A stretch of DNA of 64,000 nucleotides from Mucilaginibacter pedocola (GCF_002013915.1 NZ_MBTF01000039.1:248001-312000); one strand, 5' to 3'. Positions 16,565 through 25,667 are shown, numbered from the stretch's first letter. Program-made: numbers and translations. The notes: generated from the sequence alone by a model not told the origin.

Positions 16565-17131
16565 TCAGGAAGCGAGCAGCATGGATGGTTGATAATATTC
16601 TCGAAGGCGGCGAATGGCACGGCTGAGCACGGTCTTCACGGATCCTAAAGGCATTTGAAGTGCTGCTGCAGCCTCCTGGTGCGTATACCCTTTAAAGTAG
16701 ATAAGTTCCACCACCGAGAACTCTTTGCCGGGTAACCGGCCAGCGGCTGATTTGACCGAACGGGAATCAAGCCGCTCGTAGAGGTCGAAACGATCGGGGA
16801 ATTCGTCACAGCCTTCCAGGCCGGTCGTCCTGGCATCTTTCCGGTAGGTTTTTGAACGCAGGCGGTCGATGGCCATATTGCGGGCGATATTGACCATCCA
16901 GGTAAAAAGACTGCCTTTTTGAGCGTCATATTGCTCGATCGCCTGCCATATCCTGATGAACGTTTCCTGCAGGACATCTTCGCTTAACTGGGTGTCATCG
17001 ATGATGCGGGAAATGACGCCAAATAAGGAAGCGCTATACATATGATATAGCGCATTGATCCCGATCGGATCCTTTTCTTTTAAGGCCCTGACCAGGATAG
17101 GCTCCGGCAGCTTGATCTTTTTGGTTCTCAT
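16565..17131 (-). CDS. ECF-type RNA polymerase sigma factor
   Basis: 188 residues. Region 2: SEDVLQETFIRIWQAIEQYD and FTWMVNIARNMAIDRLRSK; region 4: FSVVELIYFKGYTHQEAAAA followed by GSVKTVLSRAIRRLREYY. This is the SigK-like group common in Bacteroidota, usually followed by a membrane anti-sigma factor. None is present downstream here, so the gene is an orphan. The usual TLP/LP(A/E) run before region 4 is replaced by GRLPGKEFSVVE, a slight oddity. Regulon unknown. Confidence 0.9.
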   Translation of the reverse strand: MRTKKIKLPEPILVRALKEKDPIGINALYHMYSASLFGVISRIIDDTQLSEDVLQETFIRIWQAIEQYDAQKGSLFTWMVNIARNMAIDRLRSKTYRKDARTTGLEGCDEFPDRFDLYERLDSRSVKSAAGRLPGKEFSVVELIYFKGYTHQEAAAALQMPLGSVKTVLSRAIRRLREYYQPSMLLAS

Positions 17132-17162
17132 CAGGTCGATTTTCCACTAAATACGAAAAGGA

Positions 17163-17395
17163 TCAGCCCGCGGATTCGGGTGGATCATCAGGAAGTATTG
17201 TATGGGAAGTAACCCGGTCAACGTTATAATAGTGATCAAGGCTTTTTAACAGCCTCATGGCGGGGGGTAATTGGCACGAAAATGCTGATCCTTTACCCTG
17301 AACACTTTTTAAAGTGACCGAGCCACCTTTCTGTTCGGTCATTTGCTTCAAGTCTTTAAAAGCGCGATAACAGCAGATGATCGAATTACCCGCTG
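17163..17395 (-). pseudogene. Histidine-kinase ATPase tail remnant
   Basis: Only the end of a HATPase domain is legible: MTEQKGGSVTLKSVQGKGSA followed by FSCQLP, the classical last strands. Upstream the frame gives CYRAFKDLKQ in place of the G2 box, and the N, G1 and kinase domains are absent. The C-terminal extension RLLKSLDHYYNVDRV is not typical. Remnant lying upstream of the ECF gene on the same strand. Confidence 0.5.
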
Positions 17396-17613
17396 CAGAC
17401 CGTCAGTAACCACCATGCCACTACCGGAGCCTTTACATGCCTAAAAAAAGTGTAAGGGTCGCAGGTAAGAAGGCCGTTAAGAAAGGGCCATAATTTGCAT
17501 AATGACGAAGATGCTAACGAACTCTACCATCATGTCAACTAAGCCTGATGATCAAACTGATCGACATACTGATAACTTGCCAACCACCTGCTCAAAGGTT
17601 CTGGCCTAAGAAG
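17396..17613. other. Intergenic, nothing recognised
   Basis: Short reading frames only; the right end leads into the terminator of the outer-membrane genes. Confidence 0.4.
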
Positions 17614-17644
17614 AAAGCGGGCACGTGGTGAGCGAGCCCGCTTT
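17614..17644 (-). terminator. Intrinsic terminator after outer-membrane genes
   Basis: Stem AAAGCGGGC / GCCCGCTTT (17614-17622 and 17636-17644), 13-base loop, followed on the reverse strand by a T/C-rich run. It starts 4 nt after the stop codon of the 193-residue gene. Confidence 0.8.
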
Positions 17645-17647
17645 TCT

Positions 17648-18229
17648 TTACTTGATATCGCGTTTTACTTTGTCCAGCGTTCGCTTTCCGGGCAAGTAGA
17701 TCTGGAAGCCGAAGGAAAGTCCCAGGCTGCTTTGGTAACCGGCATTGCCGAACCCGCCGACACCATTATATTTCAGCATCGTTTCCAGGCCAACATTTGG
17801 GGTTACGAAATAGGCGAAACCCGGTCCGAAACTAAAGTCAAGGCCGTTGGTATGGCCGCCGCCGTTGCTGACATTGATACCACCCAGACCCAAGGTACCC
17901 TCACCAAAGAAGCGGCCATGTTTGACCACTTCCATTTCTGCACCGGTGTAATAACGGCCTAATCCGCCGATACCATATTTTACCGTGGTGGCTGATGCTT
18001 TTGCTGTCTGGATACCCAGGTCCGCATAACCGCCCAGCGCGACATTGTCCTTGATGAACCAGGCGGCCTTAGGGGTCAGATCGAAACTGAAAACTTTGGA
18101 ATCATCCAGCCCCAGGCTAAGATTAGATAAACTTCCGCCGACCATAACGTTGCCTTGCTGGATCTGTGCTTTTACCAGTGCTGTCTGCATTACCAATGCC
18201 AGTGCAGCTAATATGCTTAATCTTTTCAT
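17648..18229 (-). CDS. Outer-membrane beta-barrel protein
   Basis: 193 residues. Signal peptide MKRLSILAALALVMQTALVKA with AQIQQ after cleavage. The rest alternates hydrophobic and polar residues in strands such as NVMVGGSLSNLSLGL, FSFDLTPKAAWFI and LDFSFGPGFAYFV, with a late strand SLGLSFGFQIYL, giving a small eight-strand type barrel as in the OmpW/PF13505-like group. Follows the OmpA-like gene by 17 nt, so the two are one operon. The tail KRTLDKVKRDIK is basic and periplasmic. Confidence 0.8.
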   Translation of the reverse strand: MKRLSILAALALVMQTALVKAQIQQGNVMVGGSLSNLSLGLDDSKVFSFDLTPKAAWFIKDNVALGGYADLGIQTAKASATTVKYGIGGLGRYYTGAEMEVVKHGRFFGEGTLGLGGINVSNGGGHTNGLDFSFGPGFAYFVTPNVGLETMLKYNGVGGFGNAGYQSSLGLSFGFQIYLPGKRTLDKVKRDIK

Positions 18230-18246
18230 GTCGTTTTTGCTTTAAA

Positions 18247-19584
18247 TTAGTACAAAGTGAATTCTACCCTTCTGTTCTGCTGGCGGCCGGCTGCCGTTTT
18301 ATTGGAAGCAATGGGCTGGGCCTGGCCATAGCCGGTAGCTTCGATCCTTGATGCGTTGGCACCCTGGCCCACCAGGTAAGCTTTCACCGCTTCTGCACGG
18401 TCTTTGGACAAACGCATATTGAGTTCAGCCGAACCGGTATTATCCGTATGGCCGGCCAGTTTCAAACTGAAGTTTTTCTGTACCAGCAAGGCCGCTACTT
18501 TATTTAAAGTGGCAAAAGAACGCCCACGGATCGTTGCTTTGCCCAGGTCAAATTCCAGGTTATGAATGGCTTCATCCACCACTTTTCGGTCTTCATCGGT
18601 CACGATCACTTTTACCTTTTCGGTCACTACCGGGGCGATGCGTTTGATCACGCAGCCGGAACCATCGGCCTGCGTGCTGTCATTCAGTACCGTGCCGGGA
18701 CATTTGTCAAACTTATTGGCTACGCCATCGTTATCTTCATCGGCCATATCCCTCGCGTATTGCTGCTGGTCGGCCAGGCGTTGTTGTTCCGCGGCGGCCA
18801 AACGGCTGCGCAGCGCGGCGCTTTCGGCCGCATTCGCTTCGCGCAAGGCAGCGATCGGGCTGAAGTTCTGCAGTTGGGAAGCTTTCCTTTTACCAAAGGC
18901 GATCTCAATACCGGCATGCGCGTACGAGAACCGGTCGTTCATTGCGCTGGCCACACCGTTAAAATTGCCGGTCTTCATAAAGCCCACAGTATAGCCCAGG
19001 TCGATGTTGACCGCTCGCGAAACGCCCAGCTTGAAACCGGCGCCTACCGGGATGAACCAGTTCCGCTGGTAACCTGTGTTTTGTCCAGACGGCGTATTAT
19101 AGGTTTGGGCATTATAGGACATATAGCCCGCACCCGCGGTCAGGTAAGGTGACAGCAAAGAGCGCTTGTGGTTCAGGCTCATGTTGGCGATGGTGAAGTT
19201 GGCACTCAGGTCACCCGACCATTCGATACGGGTATTAAAATCGCTGGCGTCCTGGGCCGCTGAGGGCGATGCCAAGATATTTGCTTTTTCGCCTTTTACA
19301 TGCCCCATCAGGAAGTTTGCCTGCAGGCCAAAGCCGGGGAGGATCTGTTTTTTGATATAAGCGCCATAGCCCCAATCCAACTGCGTTTTTTTGAAATCGC
19401 CGTTCGTACTGCTGTTAAACGGCGTATAATGGCTTAAGGCACCGGCGTTAAGTCCTAGCGACCAGGTGCGGAAATCTTTTTTTTCGAACAGTGCCGTATC
19501 TGATGCCGTAGTTTGCGCATAGGCGCCTGCCGAGCAGCCCAGCAGGGAACCGGCGATAATGAATTGTTTAAATGTTTTTTTCAT
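18247..19584 (-). CDS. OmpA-family outer-membrane protein
   Basis: 445 residues from ATG 19584; an in-frame start 33 nt upstream would spoil the signal peptide MKKTFKQFIIAGSLLGCSAG. An N-terminal beta barrel (about 30-235) is followed by a coiled segment rich in Ala, Glu and Gln (ESAALRSRLAAAEQQRLADQ), a thrombospondin-3-type calcium motif DEDNDGVANKFDKCPGT, and a C-terminal OmpA peptidoglycan-binding domain with LAGHTDNTGSAELNMRLSKD and GYGQAQPIASNKTAAGRQQN. It anchors the outer membrane to the cell wall. Divergent from the LytTR gene at 19742. Confidence 0.92.
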   Translation of the reverse strand: MKKTFKQFIIAGSLLGCSAGAYAQTTASDTALFEKKDFRTWSLGLNAGALSHYTPFNSSTNGDFKKTQLDWGYGAYIKKQILPGFGLQANFLMGHVKGEKANILASPSAAQDASDFNTRIEWSGDLSANFTIANMSLNHKRSLLSPYLTAGAGYMSYNAQTYNTPSGQNTGYQRNWFIPVGAGFKLGVSRAVNIDLGYTVGFMKTGNFNGVASAMNDRFSYAHAGIEIAFGKRKASQLQNFSPIAALREANAAESAALRSRLAAAEQQRLADQQQYARDMADEDNDGVANKFDKCPGTVLNDSTQADGSGCVIKRIAPVVTEKVKVIVTDEDRKVVDEAIHNLEFDLGKATIRGRSFATLNKVAALLVQKNFSLKLAGHTDNTGSAELNMRLSKDRAEAVKAYLVGQGANASRIEATGYGQAQPIASNKTAAGRQQNRRVEFTLY

Positions 19585-19741
19585 AGTGGTAAAATTTTGT
19601 CGGGGCAAATCAAGCATGATCTGTCATTGCGGCCAAGCGCGTCCGACCAAAACCGCCCGCCATCCGACCAGAACGCCCTTCCATTCGCCCGGGGCCTGCC
19701 AAGAATTTGCGGTTACCGCACGGCTATCGTATTTTAGGGGC

Positions 19742-20458
19742 ATGGAGCGCATTTTAAATTGTCTGGTGATAGATGACGACCGGGAGGTCAATGCCCTGGT
19801 CTGCGAAATGGTCGAGCAGACGGAGTTCCTCAAACTTGCCGGAAATTTCTTTAGTGCAGGCGCGGCAATTCCTACTTTACAGCAAGAAAAGGTTGATCTG
19901 CTGATCCTGGATATCAATTTACCGGGCATCGATGGTGTTACCTTTGCGGGTACGCTGAAACTTAACGGTTCGGGCAATTCGCCGAAAGTCGTCTTGATCA
20001 GCGGCTCGCGTGAATATGCTTTGGATGGTTACAAGGTCGATGCCCTGGATTACCTGGTCAAGCCGTTCGCCTACGAAGATTTCTATCGGGCTGCCTGCAA
20101 AGCGCTCACAATATCAACTGCTAAAGCAGAAACTACGCCGAAAACGGATCATCTATTTCTTAAAGTGGAACATGAACTGATCCGCGTAAATATTCCGGAT
20201 ATCTGTTATGTGGAGAGCGCCAAAGATTACGTGCGCGTAGTCACGGGCGAAAAAGTGACCACCGCTTTATCTACTTTAAAGGCAATGGAAGAGCAACTCG
20301 CCGGCCATGGTTTCCTAAAGGTTCATCGTTCCTTTATCATCAATCCCGACAAGGTCGAATCTATCCAGCACCTCACTGTGAAATTCGGCAAAACGATCAT
20401 CCCGGTCACCGAGCAATACCGGGAGGCGTTCCGCGCCCGATTCGCCGCCTGGCTGTGA
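19742..20458 (+). CDS. LytTR-family response regulator
   Basis: 238 residues from ATG 19742; the frame is open to 19559 but that stretch reads antisense to the OmpA leader. Receiver: CLVIDDDREV, phospho-acceptor Asp in LLILDINLPGIDG, Lys in YLVKPFAYEDF. LytTR domain: LFLKVEHELIRVNIPDICYV, ESAKDYVRV and FLKVHRSFIINPDKVESI. It would bind direct repeats upstream of its targets. Upstream of the coiled-coil protein and a histidine kinase, which may be its partner although that kinase is of the HisKA and not the LytS type. Confidence 0.9.
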   Translation: MERILNCLVIDDDREVNALVCEMVEQTEFLKLAGNFFSAGAAIPTLQQEKVDLLILDINLPGIDGVTFAGTLKLNGSGNSPKVVLISGSREYALDGYKVDALDYLVKPFAYEDFYRAACKALTISTAKAETTPKTDHLFLKVEHELIRVNIPDICYVESAKDYVRVVTGEKVTTALSTLKAMEEQLAGHGFLKVHRSFIINPDKVESIQHLTVKFGKTIIPVTEQYREAFRARFAAWL

Positions 20459-20563
20459 CGGCTGACACCAGCCTTTCGTCGTTCGGATGACCGTTTCCGT
20501 CGAAGCGACTTTATCAATTTTCATTGTGTTCGTTCATTTGGGCAACATTTTAAATGAACAACA

Positions 20564-21004
20564 ATGAAAAAACTTTTGATCATGGTTTTGGCTATCGGAT
20601 TAGCCACCGCCGCTAAAGCTAATACAACCCAGGATTCCAGCAAACGTGATACCGCTAAGATCAACGCGGAGGTGAGAAAACTGAACAAAAAACTTAGCGA
20701 CCTGCAGGAAGAACTCAGCAAGGTGCAGCAGCGTTTGCCCGACGAACAGTCAGCCGCCGAAGATGCCGCCAGTGAGTCGAACAAGGCCCAGGAAAAAAGC
20801 CGTAAAGCAGCCGCATCAGCCGTAGGCGGTGATACCGGTGACACTAAAAAAGCTGCTAAGGCAGCCCGTAAAGCAGCTAACGAAACAGACGACGCGGAAG
20901 ATGCCGCTGAAAAAGTCGAGAAAGATCAAAAGAAGATCAAGGAACTGAACAAGGAGATCGAAAAAACGAAAGAAAAGATCCAAAAGCTGCAGCTGAGCAG
21001 CTAA
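20564..21004 (+). CDS. Periplasmic coiled-coil protein
   Basis: 146 residues. Signal peptide MKKLLIMVLAIGLATAAKAN, then a highly charged Ala/Lys/Glu/Asp sequence with heptad-like repeats: VRKLNKKLSDLQEELSKVQQ and a closing coil KIKELNKEIEKTKEKIQKL, with an Ala-rich middle (AAKAARKAANETDDAEDAAE). Resembles Lpp-like or YtfJ-independent periplasmic coils, not a known family. 23 nt upstream of the kinase gene, so they are probably cotranscribed. Confidence 0.7.
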   Translation: MKKLLIMVLAIGLATAAKANTTQDSSKRDTAKINAEVRKLNKKLSDLQEELSKVQQRLPDEQSAAEDAASESNKAQEKSRKAAASAVGGDTGDTKKAAKAARKAANETDDAEDAAEKVEKDQKKIKELNKEIEKTKEKIQKLQLSS

Positions 21005-21032
21005 CCAAACATTTAGGCCCTTCAGGTTGTTA

Positions 21033-22709
21033 ATGTCGCATCGATTTATGACCACACAAAGCAACCTCACCGGGATCATTAACCGCCTGGTCATTATATT
21101 CCTTTTATTCAGCCTCATCGTGACCGCAGGATCTTTTATTTTAAGGCACGCGATCACGGTCAAGCTGGATAAAATGGGCCGACAATTGCAGCAACCTTCC
21201 GCGCAGGCACAGATCAGCGCACTGCTGCTCGACCTGGACATGGCCGAAAACAGTTTCCAAAAAGCCAGCGGTAACGGAAATTCTACAGACCTGACCGATT
21301 ACCGTAAAAAAACGGATGCTATATTTAAACAGATAACGGCCATCATTGATCATTACCGGATCAGCGCGGATACAAGCCTGCCGGAAAGCCGCACACAGCT
21401 GTCAAAAGTATTACAGCAAAAACTCGATATCTCCAAAAGCTTGTTTAACCTGCGCAAAAGCTTCGACTCGCTGGTGCGCGTCACCACCATGGAGCGCCTG
21501 CGCAATAAGCCGCTGGCTTCAAACATAACGCCTAAAGAACAACTAAAGGTCGATTCGGTGGTCTCCACTCGTAAAGAGATCAGTAAAAGCAGCCTGATCA
21601 GCCGCTTAAAAGAAGCCTTCCATGCCACTCGATCCGTCAAAGTCATCACATTGCGCCAGCAAAACAAGGTTGTAAAAAATTTGTCTGACCGCGATGCCAG
21701 ATCCCTGTTAGCAGAACTCGGCTCCCAGTACGGCAGGCTGGCGCAGTCAGGGCAGGCCTTGGTATCAGCGAATTTGAACCTGCTGACCGGCCTCCGGCAG
21801 TTGATCGGGCAACTGCAGGATATCGACCGGATCGCTTACGAACGCAGCCGGGAGGCAACACTCAAAAGTTACGCTTCCACTACCCGCGATCTGAACACCT
21901 TTACCGGCGTGGCCCTGATCTCCATGCTGGTATTTATTGTCTTATTGTTGATCTATGTGCGCCGCGTCGGCTGGGCGGAACGACGGCTGCGCGTAGAAAG
22001 CAAAAGGGCCATCAAACTGGCCGGTCAAAAATCGGAGATCCTGGCCATTATGAGCCACGAGATCCGCAACAAGCTAATGGCGATCGACGGCGCAGTGTTT
22101 ACCCTTAAACGCACTCCGATCACTGCGCCGCAGGAACAAAAGCTGAACACCATAGATCTGGCATCAGGACTTATCCTGGAAACGGTCAACAATATCCTGG
22201 ACGTCAGTAAACTGGAACAAGGCTATGCCGAAAGCCGCCAGAGCGGTCCGTTCGTTCCGGCTGAAGCGATCGCCGATGCGGTGGAGGCCATGCGTTTTAT
22301 GGCTGAAAATAAAGGGTTGACACTGACGCTTGATCAACCGGACGAATTGAACGTTACGGTTACCGGGGACAGTTTTCGCTTAAAACAGGTGATGCTTAAC
22401 CTGCTGAGTAACGCGATCAAATATACCGAAGCGGGAGGTATAAAAGTAAGTAGCCGCTTAACGAATGGCCTGCGGTTGAGTGTCAGCGTGAACGATACCG
22501 GCGCCGGTATACCCAAGAACCAGCAGGCGAAACTTTTTACGCCGTATTATCAGGCTGAAGGCCACAAACCCGGCACCGGCCTCGGATTATACCTTTGCCG
22601 CGAGATCATTCGTAAACAAGGCGGGGACATCGTGCTGGAAAGTACACTTGGTAAAGGAACTACGATATCGTTTAATGTTGACTACGGGCCGTCATATCCC
22701 AGAACATGA
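21033..22709 (+). CDS. Membrane sensor histidine kinase
   Basis: About 558 residues from ATG 21033 (a TTG at 21027 and ATG 21048 are alternatives). Two membrane helices, about 20-38 and 292-310, enclose a helical periplasmic sensor of roughly 250 residues without known fold. HisKA: ILAIMSHEIRNKLMAIDGAV with His in SHEIRNK; HATPase: N box MLNLLSNAIKYTEAGG, G1 VNDTGAGIP, G2 GTGLGLYLCREII. No receiver or HPt follows, so it is a simple kinase. Likely partner: the LytTR regulator or one of the orphan receivers. Confidence 0.88.
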   Translation: MSHRFMTTQSNLTGIINRLVIIFLLFSLIVTAGSFILRHAITVKLDKMGRQLQQPSAQAQISALLLDLDMAENSFQKASGNGNSTDLTDYRKKTDAIFKQITAIIDHYRISADTSLPESRTQLSKVLQQKLDISKSLFNLRKSFDSLVRVTTMERLRNKPLASNITPKEQLKVDSVVSTRKEISKSSLISRLKEAFHATRSVKVITLRQQNKVVKNLSDRDARSLLAELGSQYGRLAQSGQALVSANLNLLTGLRQLIGQLQDIDRIAYERSREATLKSYASTTRDLNTFTGVALISMLVFIVLLLIYVRRVGWAERRLRVESKRAIKLAGQKSEILAIMSHEIRNKLMAIDGAVFTLKRTPITAPQEQKLNTIDLASGLILETVNNILDVSKLEQGYAESRQSGPFVPAEAIADAVEAMRFMAENKGLTLTLDQPDELNVTVTGDSFRLKQVMLNLLSNAIKYTEAGGIKVSSRLTNGLRLSVSVNDTGAGIPKNQQAKLFTPYYQAEGHKPGTGLGLYLCREIIRKQGGDIVLESTLGKGTTISFNVDYGPSYPRT

Positions 22710-22867
22710 TCGCCCGTAAGGCCGGGCCGGACAGCTGCCGGCAAAGTACTGTTTTGGGCAAAGGGCCGTTCTTTCCAACATACATTGATTTTCTATGGTC
22801 AGCAGGGCGAACATCCGCAGCAGATGGCGCAGCTTTTGTTATCACTTTTAAATATATTTGCTGACAT

Positions 22868-23437
22868 ATGTTCACTGGTGATACAGAACTTGCTTTACTG
22901 GCCGGCGCTGTTGCGGCGACGAATACCAGTTTTATCATTACTGACCACACGGTCGCGGATGATCCTATTATTTTTTGCAACGCGGCTTTCGAGCGTCTGA
23001 CAGGTTATGGCCGGGAAGAGATACTGGGCCGTAACTGCCGTTTCCTGCAACGTCATGATCAGGAGCAGCCGGAACTGGAAGCCTTACGACAGGCACTTCG
23101 GGAGAAACGCGAGGTAACAGTGATATTGCGCAATTACCGCAAGGATGGCACGCCATTCCGCAACGAATTGAGCATTTCCCCGGTCAGGCTACAAGAAGAC
23201 GAAAAAGTGACCCATATGATCGGCATCCAGCGGGCGGCAGCGCCAAGTCCCGTTAAGGCACCGGAAGAGTTTCATCATGAATGGCGGACACCGCTCACCG
23301 TTATTAAAGGCACACTCCAATTACTTCAGCAAAAAGGCATGGCCGTCGATCCCGTTTTTTTTGAAAAAAGCCTGTTGGCTGCGGTGCGGGCGATCGAAAA
23401 GCTGGAATCCCTGGGCCGTGGCATCACGGGTGCTTGA
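22868..23437 (+). CDS. LOV-domain protein with HisKA but no ATPase domain
   Basis: 189 residues. LOV core at about 10-120: the photoactive-Cys motif GRNCRFLQ, then RNYRKDGTPFRNELSISPV and the strand ending MIGIQ with the flavin-side Gln. These are the residues that bind FMN and form the light-driven cysteinyl adduct. Residues about 135-185 are a HisKA helix, EFHHEWRTPLTVIKGTLQLL, with the phospho-acceptor His in HEWRTPL. The gene ends at 23437 just where a HATPase domain should begin, and none follows. It may need a kinase in trans, or be a decayed kinase. Confidence 0.82.
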   Translation: MFTGDTELALLAGAVAATNTSFIITDHTVADDPIIFCNAAFERLTGYGREEILGRNCRFLQRHDQEQPELEALRQALREKREVTVILRNYRKDGTPFRNELSISPVRLQEDEKVTHMIGIQRAAAPSPVKAPEEFHHEWRTPLTVIKGTLQLLQQKGMAVDPVFFEKSLLAAVRAIEKLESLGRGITGA

Positions 23438-23522
23438 CCGGGGGACTTTGCTGGTCGGTTTCACGCGAGTATTGCCAGGCACAGCTTGATGGCCGACCGT
23501 ACTGGAGACTAGAACATTCGTC

Positions 23523-23767
23523 ACTTCAGTGTTCATTAACATGCTTGCCGGCCCACTGGATATGAACAATGGCCTTGCCGGCCGAAAACAAAAAATACGT
23601 ATCTATGCCTCTCCTATGCAACCAACACCACGTTGGTAGCCGAGGCGGCCCGTACCCTCATTACCTTCTCCGGCGTGATGGTCATTCCTGTCATACCGGA
23701 AAATCATCAAAAGCACCCGAGGATCCTTCAATTTATCGCCGCTTATAAGTTTTACCGTACCATATAA
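23523..23767 (+). pseudogene. GH97-like glycosidase debris
   Basis: Two pieces in different frames. The first (from 23523) reads SVFINMLAGPLDMNNGLAG; the second (23615-23767) reads LVAEAARTLITFSGVMVIP and LQFIAA. Together they resemble the C-terminal half of glycoside hydrolase family 97 (conserved MLAGPLDMN and AARTLITFSG...V.P motifs). No start, catalytic or N-terminal domain remains. This is a decayed relic of a susB-like gene. Confidence 0.5.
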
Positions 23768-23770
23768 ACA

Positions 23771-24022
23771 TTGCACCCTAGCGTTTCCAGCATAACATCG
23801 CTGCAAGCCCTAAAGAGATCCTGCGCGCAGTTACGCGAACTGGAGCATGATGGTATCATTGCCAGGGTCATCTATCCGGAAGTGCCTCCAAAGGTGAAGT
23901 ACTTTACTACTGAATTAGGGAAAACGATGCATAACGTGATCAATGCCATGGGGGAATGGGGGAACATGTACCGGACGGTAGCTGAACAAAAAGCTTTTGT
24001 TCAGCTACCCGTGGACCATTAG
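23771..24022 (+). pseudogene. HxlR-family regulator, 5'-truncated
   Basis: 83 codons, of which about the last 60 match HxlR: LRELEHDGIIARVIYPEVPP followed by KVKYFTTELGKTMHNVINAM and GEWG. The N-terminal helices before the recognition helix are missing or replaced by ITSLQALKRSCAQ. It lies right after GH97 debris, so the region appears to be a scrap yard. Not likely functional as a DNA-binding protein. Confidence 0.6.
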
Positions 24023-24284
24023 GTTGTAATGATATCACATATTACCGAACTTAAGGCGCGAATGAAGCCTGGTTGACGGAAAGTTTTCAATTTCCGGCCT
24101 TCTCAGCGTGTGCCGTTCCCTTAGGTCCGTATTTTCGCACCGCCTACAAACTTGACACCTGCTATATTAGCGATACAAGACCGGGCTTATTGAACTAAAG
24201 ACGATCATCGCATCGCCAACTTTTATCAAGCCGTGAAGTTTAAAAGGCGGCAAGTTCCATCATAATATAAACTATATTTACGGC

Positions 24285-25409
24285 ATGATCCCAGACCGCA
24301 AGGACGATGCTAACATGGACAAGGTAATGCCCCGGTTGCAAGCCGGTTTGGCGGGGTTGGAGATCATGGCCGAAGGTGTAGGGATCATCGACACCGCAGG
24401 ACAATTGCTGTACGCTAACCCGATGGCGCAAAAGATATTAGGCTTAAAGGAAGACGAGATCAAAAAGCGGACCTACCATGACGCCAAATGGACCAATCTT
24501 AGGCTCGACGGCTCGCTCCTACCGGCAGAGGAACACCCCATGTATATCACGTTGACCACCGGCGAAAATGTGTACGATCATGAGGTCGGCGTCCGTCCTC
24601 CGGGAGGCGAAGTATTTTACTTATCGATAAACGCGGCCCCTATCCGGGATGACGAAGGGGAGATCATTGGCGGGATCGGTACGTTCATGGATGTGACCCA
24701 GCGCCGCCAGGCCATTCACCAGAAAGAAGAGTTCTTCGGTATCGCCAGCCACGAACTCCGCACACCGATCACCACGCTAAAGGCGACACTACAGTTATTG
24801 GACAGGCTTAAAGATAACCCCGGGCCGATGCTGCCTAAACTGGTGGACCAGGCCAATACAAGTTTAAGTAAACTCAGTGTGCTGGTAGAAGACCTCCTGA
24901 ACGCTTCGCGGCTGACCGAAGGACAAGCCGCCTTGAACACGGCCGTCTTCCTTTTAGCACCGCTGGTCGAAGAATGTGCTGATCACATCAATTTAGAAGG
25001 TATCTACCAGATCACTTGCCAGGGCGACCCATATTTACAGGTTTTGGCCGATGCGCATAAGATCGAGCAGGTCATCGTTAATCTGCTAAATAATGCGATC
25101 AAATATGCACCCGGCTCAAAAAAGATCGCTATCAACTGGGAACAGCAGGATGATCGTATTCGCGTGTCTGTTACTGACGAGGGGCAGGGCATCGCCGCAG
25201 AGAAGTTACCGCACCTTTTCGACCGGTATTACCGGGCTGCTGACAGCAGAGGCCCTTCGGGCCTGGGACTGGGATTGTATATCTGTTCAGAGATCATTAA
25301 ACAACATGGCGGAAAGATCGGCGTCGATAGTACAGTAGGCAGCGGCAGTACGTTCTGGTTCACCTTAAAAAATGTCGATACCGGAAGCAACCGGTCATTG
25401 GCCACTTAA
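24285..25409 (+). CDS. PAS-domain sensor histidine kinase
   Basis: 374 residues, no membrane helix. PAS at about 25-145 with MAEGVGIIDTAGQLLYANPM, then GGIGTFMDVTQRRQAIHQKE as the PAC exit. HisKA: FFGIASHELRTPITTLKATL, phospho-acceptor His in SHELRTP. HATPase: IVNLLNNAIKYAPGS, VTDEGQGIAAEKL, GLGLGLYICSEII. All catalytic boxes intact. ATG 24285 follows a 260-base gap; an in-frame ATG at 24315 is another possible start. Orphan kinase; partner not evident. Confidence 0.9.
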   Translation: MIPDRKDDANMDKVMPRLQAGLAGLEIMAEGVGIIDTAGQLLYANPMAQKILGLKEDEIKKRTYHDAKWTNLRLDGSLLPAEEHPMYITLTTGENVYDHEVGVRPPGGEVFYLSINAAPIRDDEGEIIGGIGTFMDVTQRRQAIHQKEEFFGIASHELRTPITTLKATLQLLDRLKDNPGPMLPKLVDQANTSLSKLSVLVEDLLNASRLTEGQAALNTAVFLLAPLVEECADHINLEGIYQITCQGDPYLQVLADAHKIEQVIVNLLNNAIKYAPGSKKIAINWEQQDDRIRVSVTDEGQGIAAEKLPHLFDRYYRAADSRGPSGLGLGLYICSEIIKQHGGKIGVDSTVGSGSTFWFTLKNVDTGSNRSLAT

Positions 25410-25454
25410 GGATAGCTGATCCGCTGACCTTTTCCAAAAGGATCGTTAGAACGG

Positions 25455-25667
25455 TTATGCTGGATCTGCGGCGCATCTTTTACGAAAATACCGCTTTGTT
25501 TTTTGGCTGTTAGCGCAAGAGGCCATTGAACACCATTTTTTGCGTCCGGACCTGCTGCCGTCGTAAAACAGCCGTGCGCAGCCACGGCATCGCCTGATCG
25601 CACTTAATTCCCCTGTGGCATCCAGGCGGCGCCGGAACTGGTCATGGGGCCACGGCCTAACAAACAT
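25455..25667 (-). pseudogene. CGNR zinc-finger protein remnant
   Basis: 70 codons on the reverse strand. The segment RRCRGCARLFYDGSRSGRKK then WCSMASCANSQKTKRYFR is a CGNR zinc finger: four Cys placed as C..C, C....C, with the family tag CGNR changed to CANS. CGNR proteins are putative stress-type DNA-binding regulators of about 190 residues; the N-terminal domain is missing because the frame begins at the lanB upstream region. A truncated gene. Confidence 0.6.
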
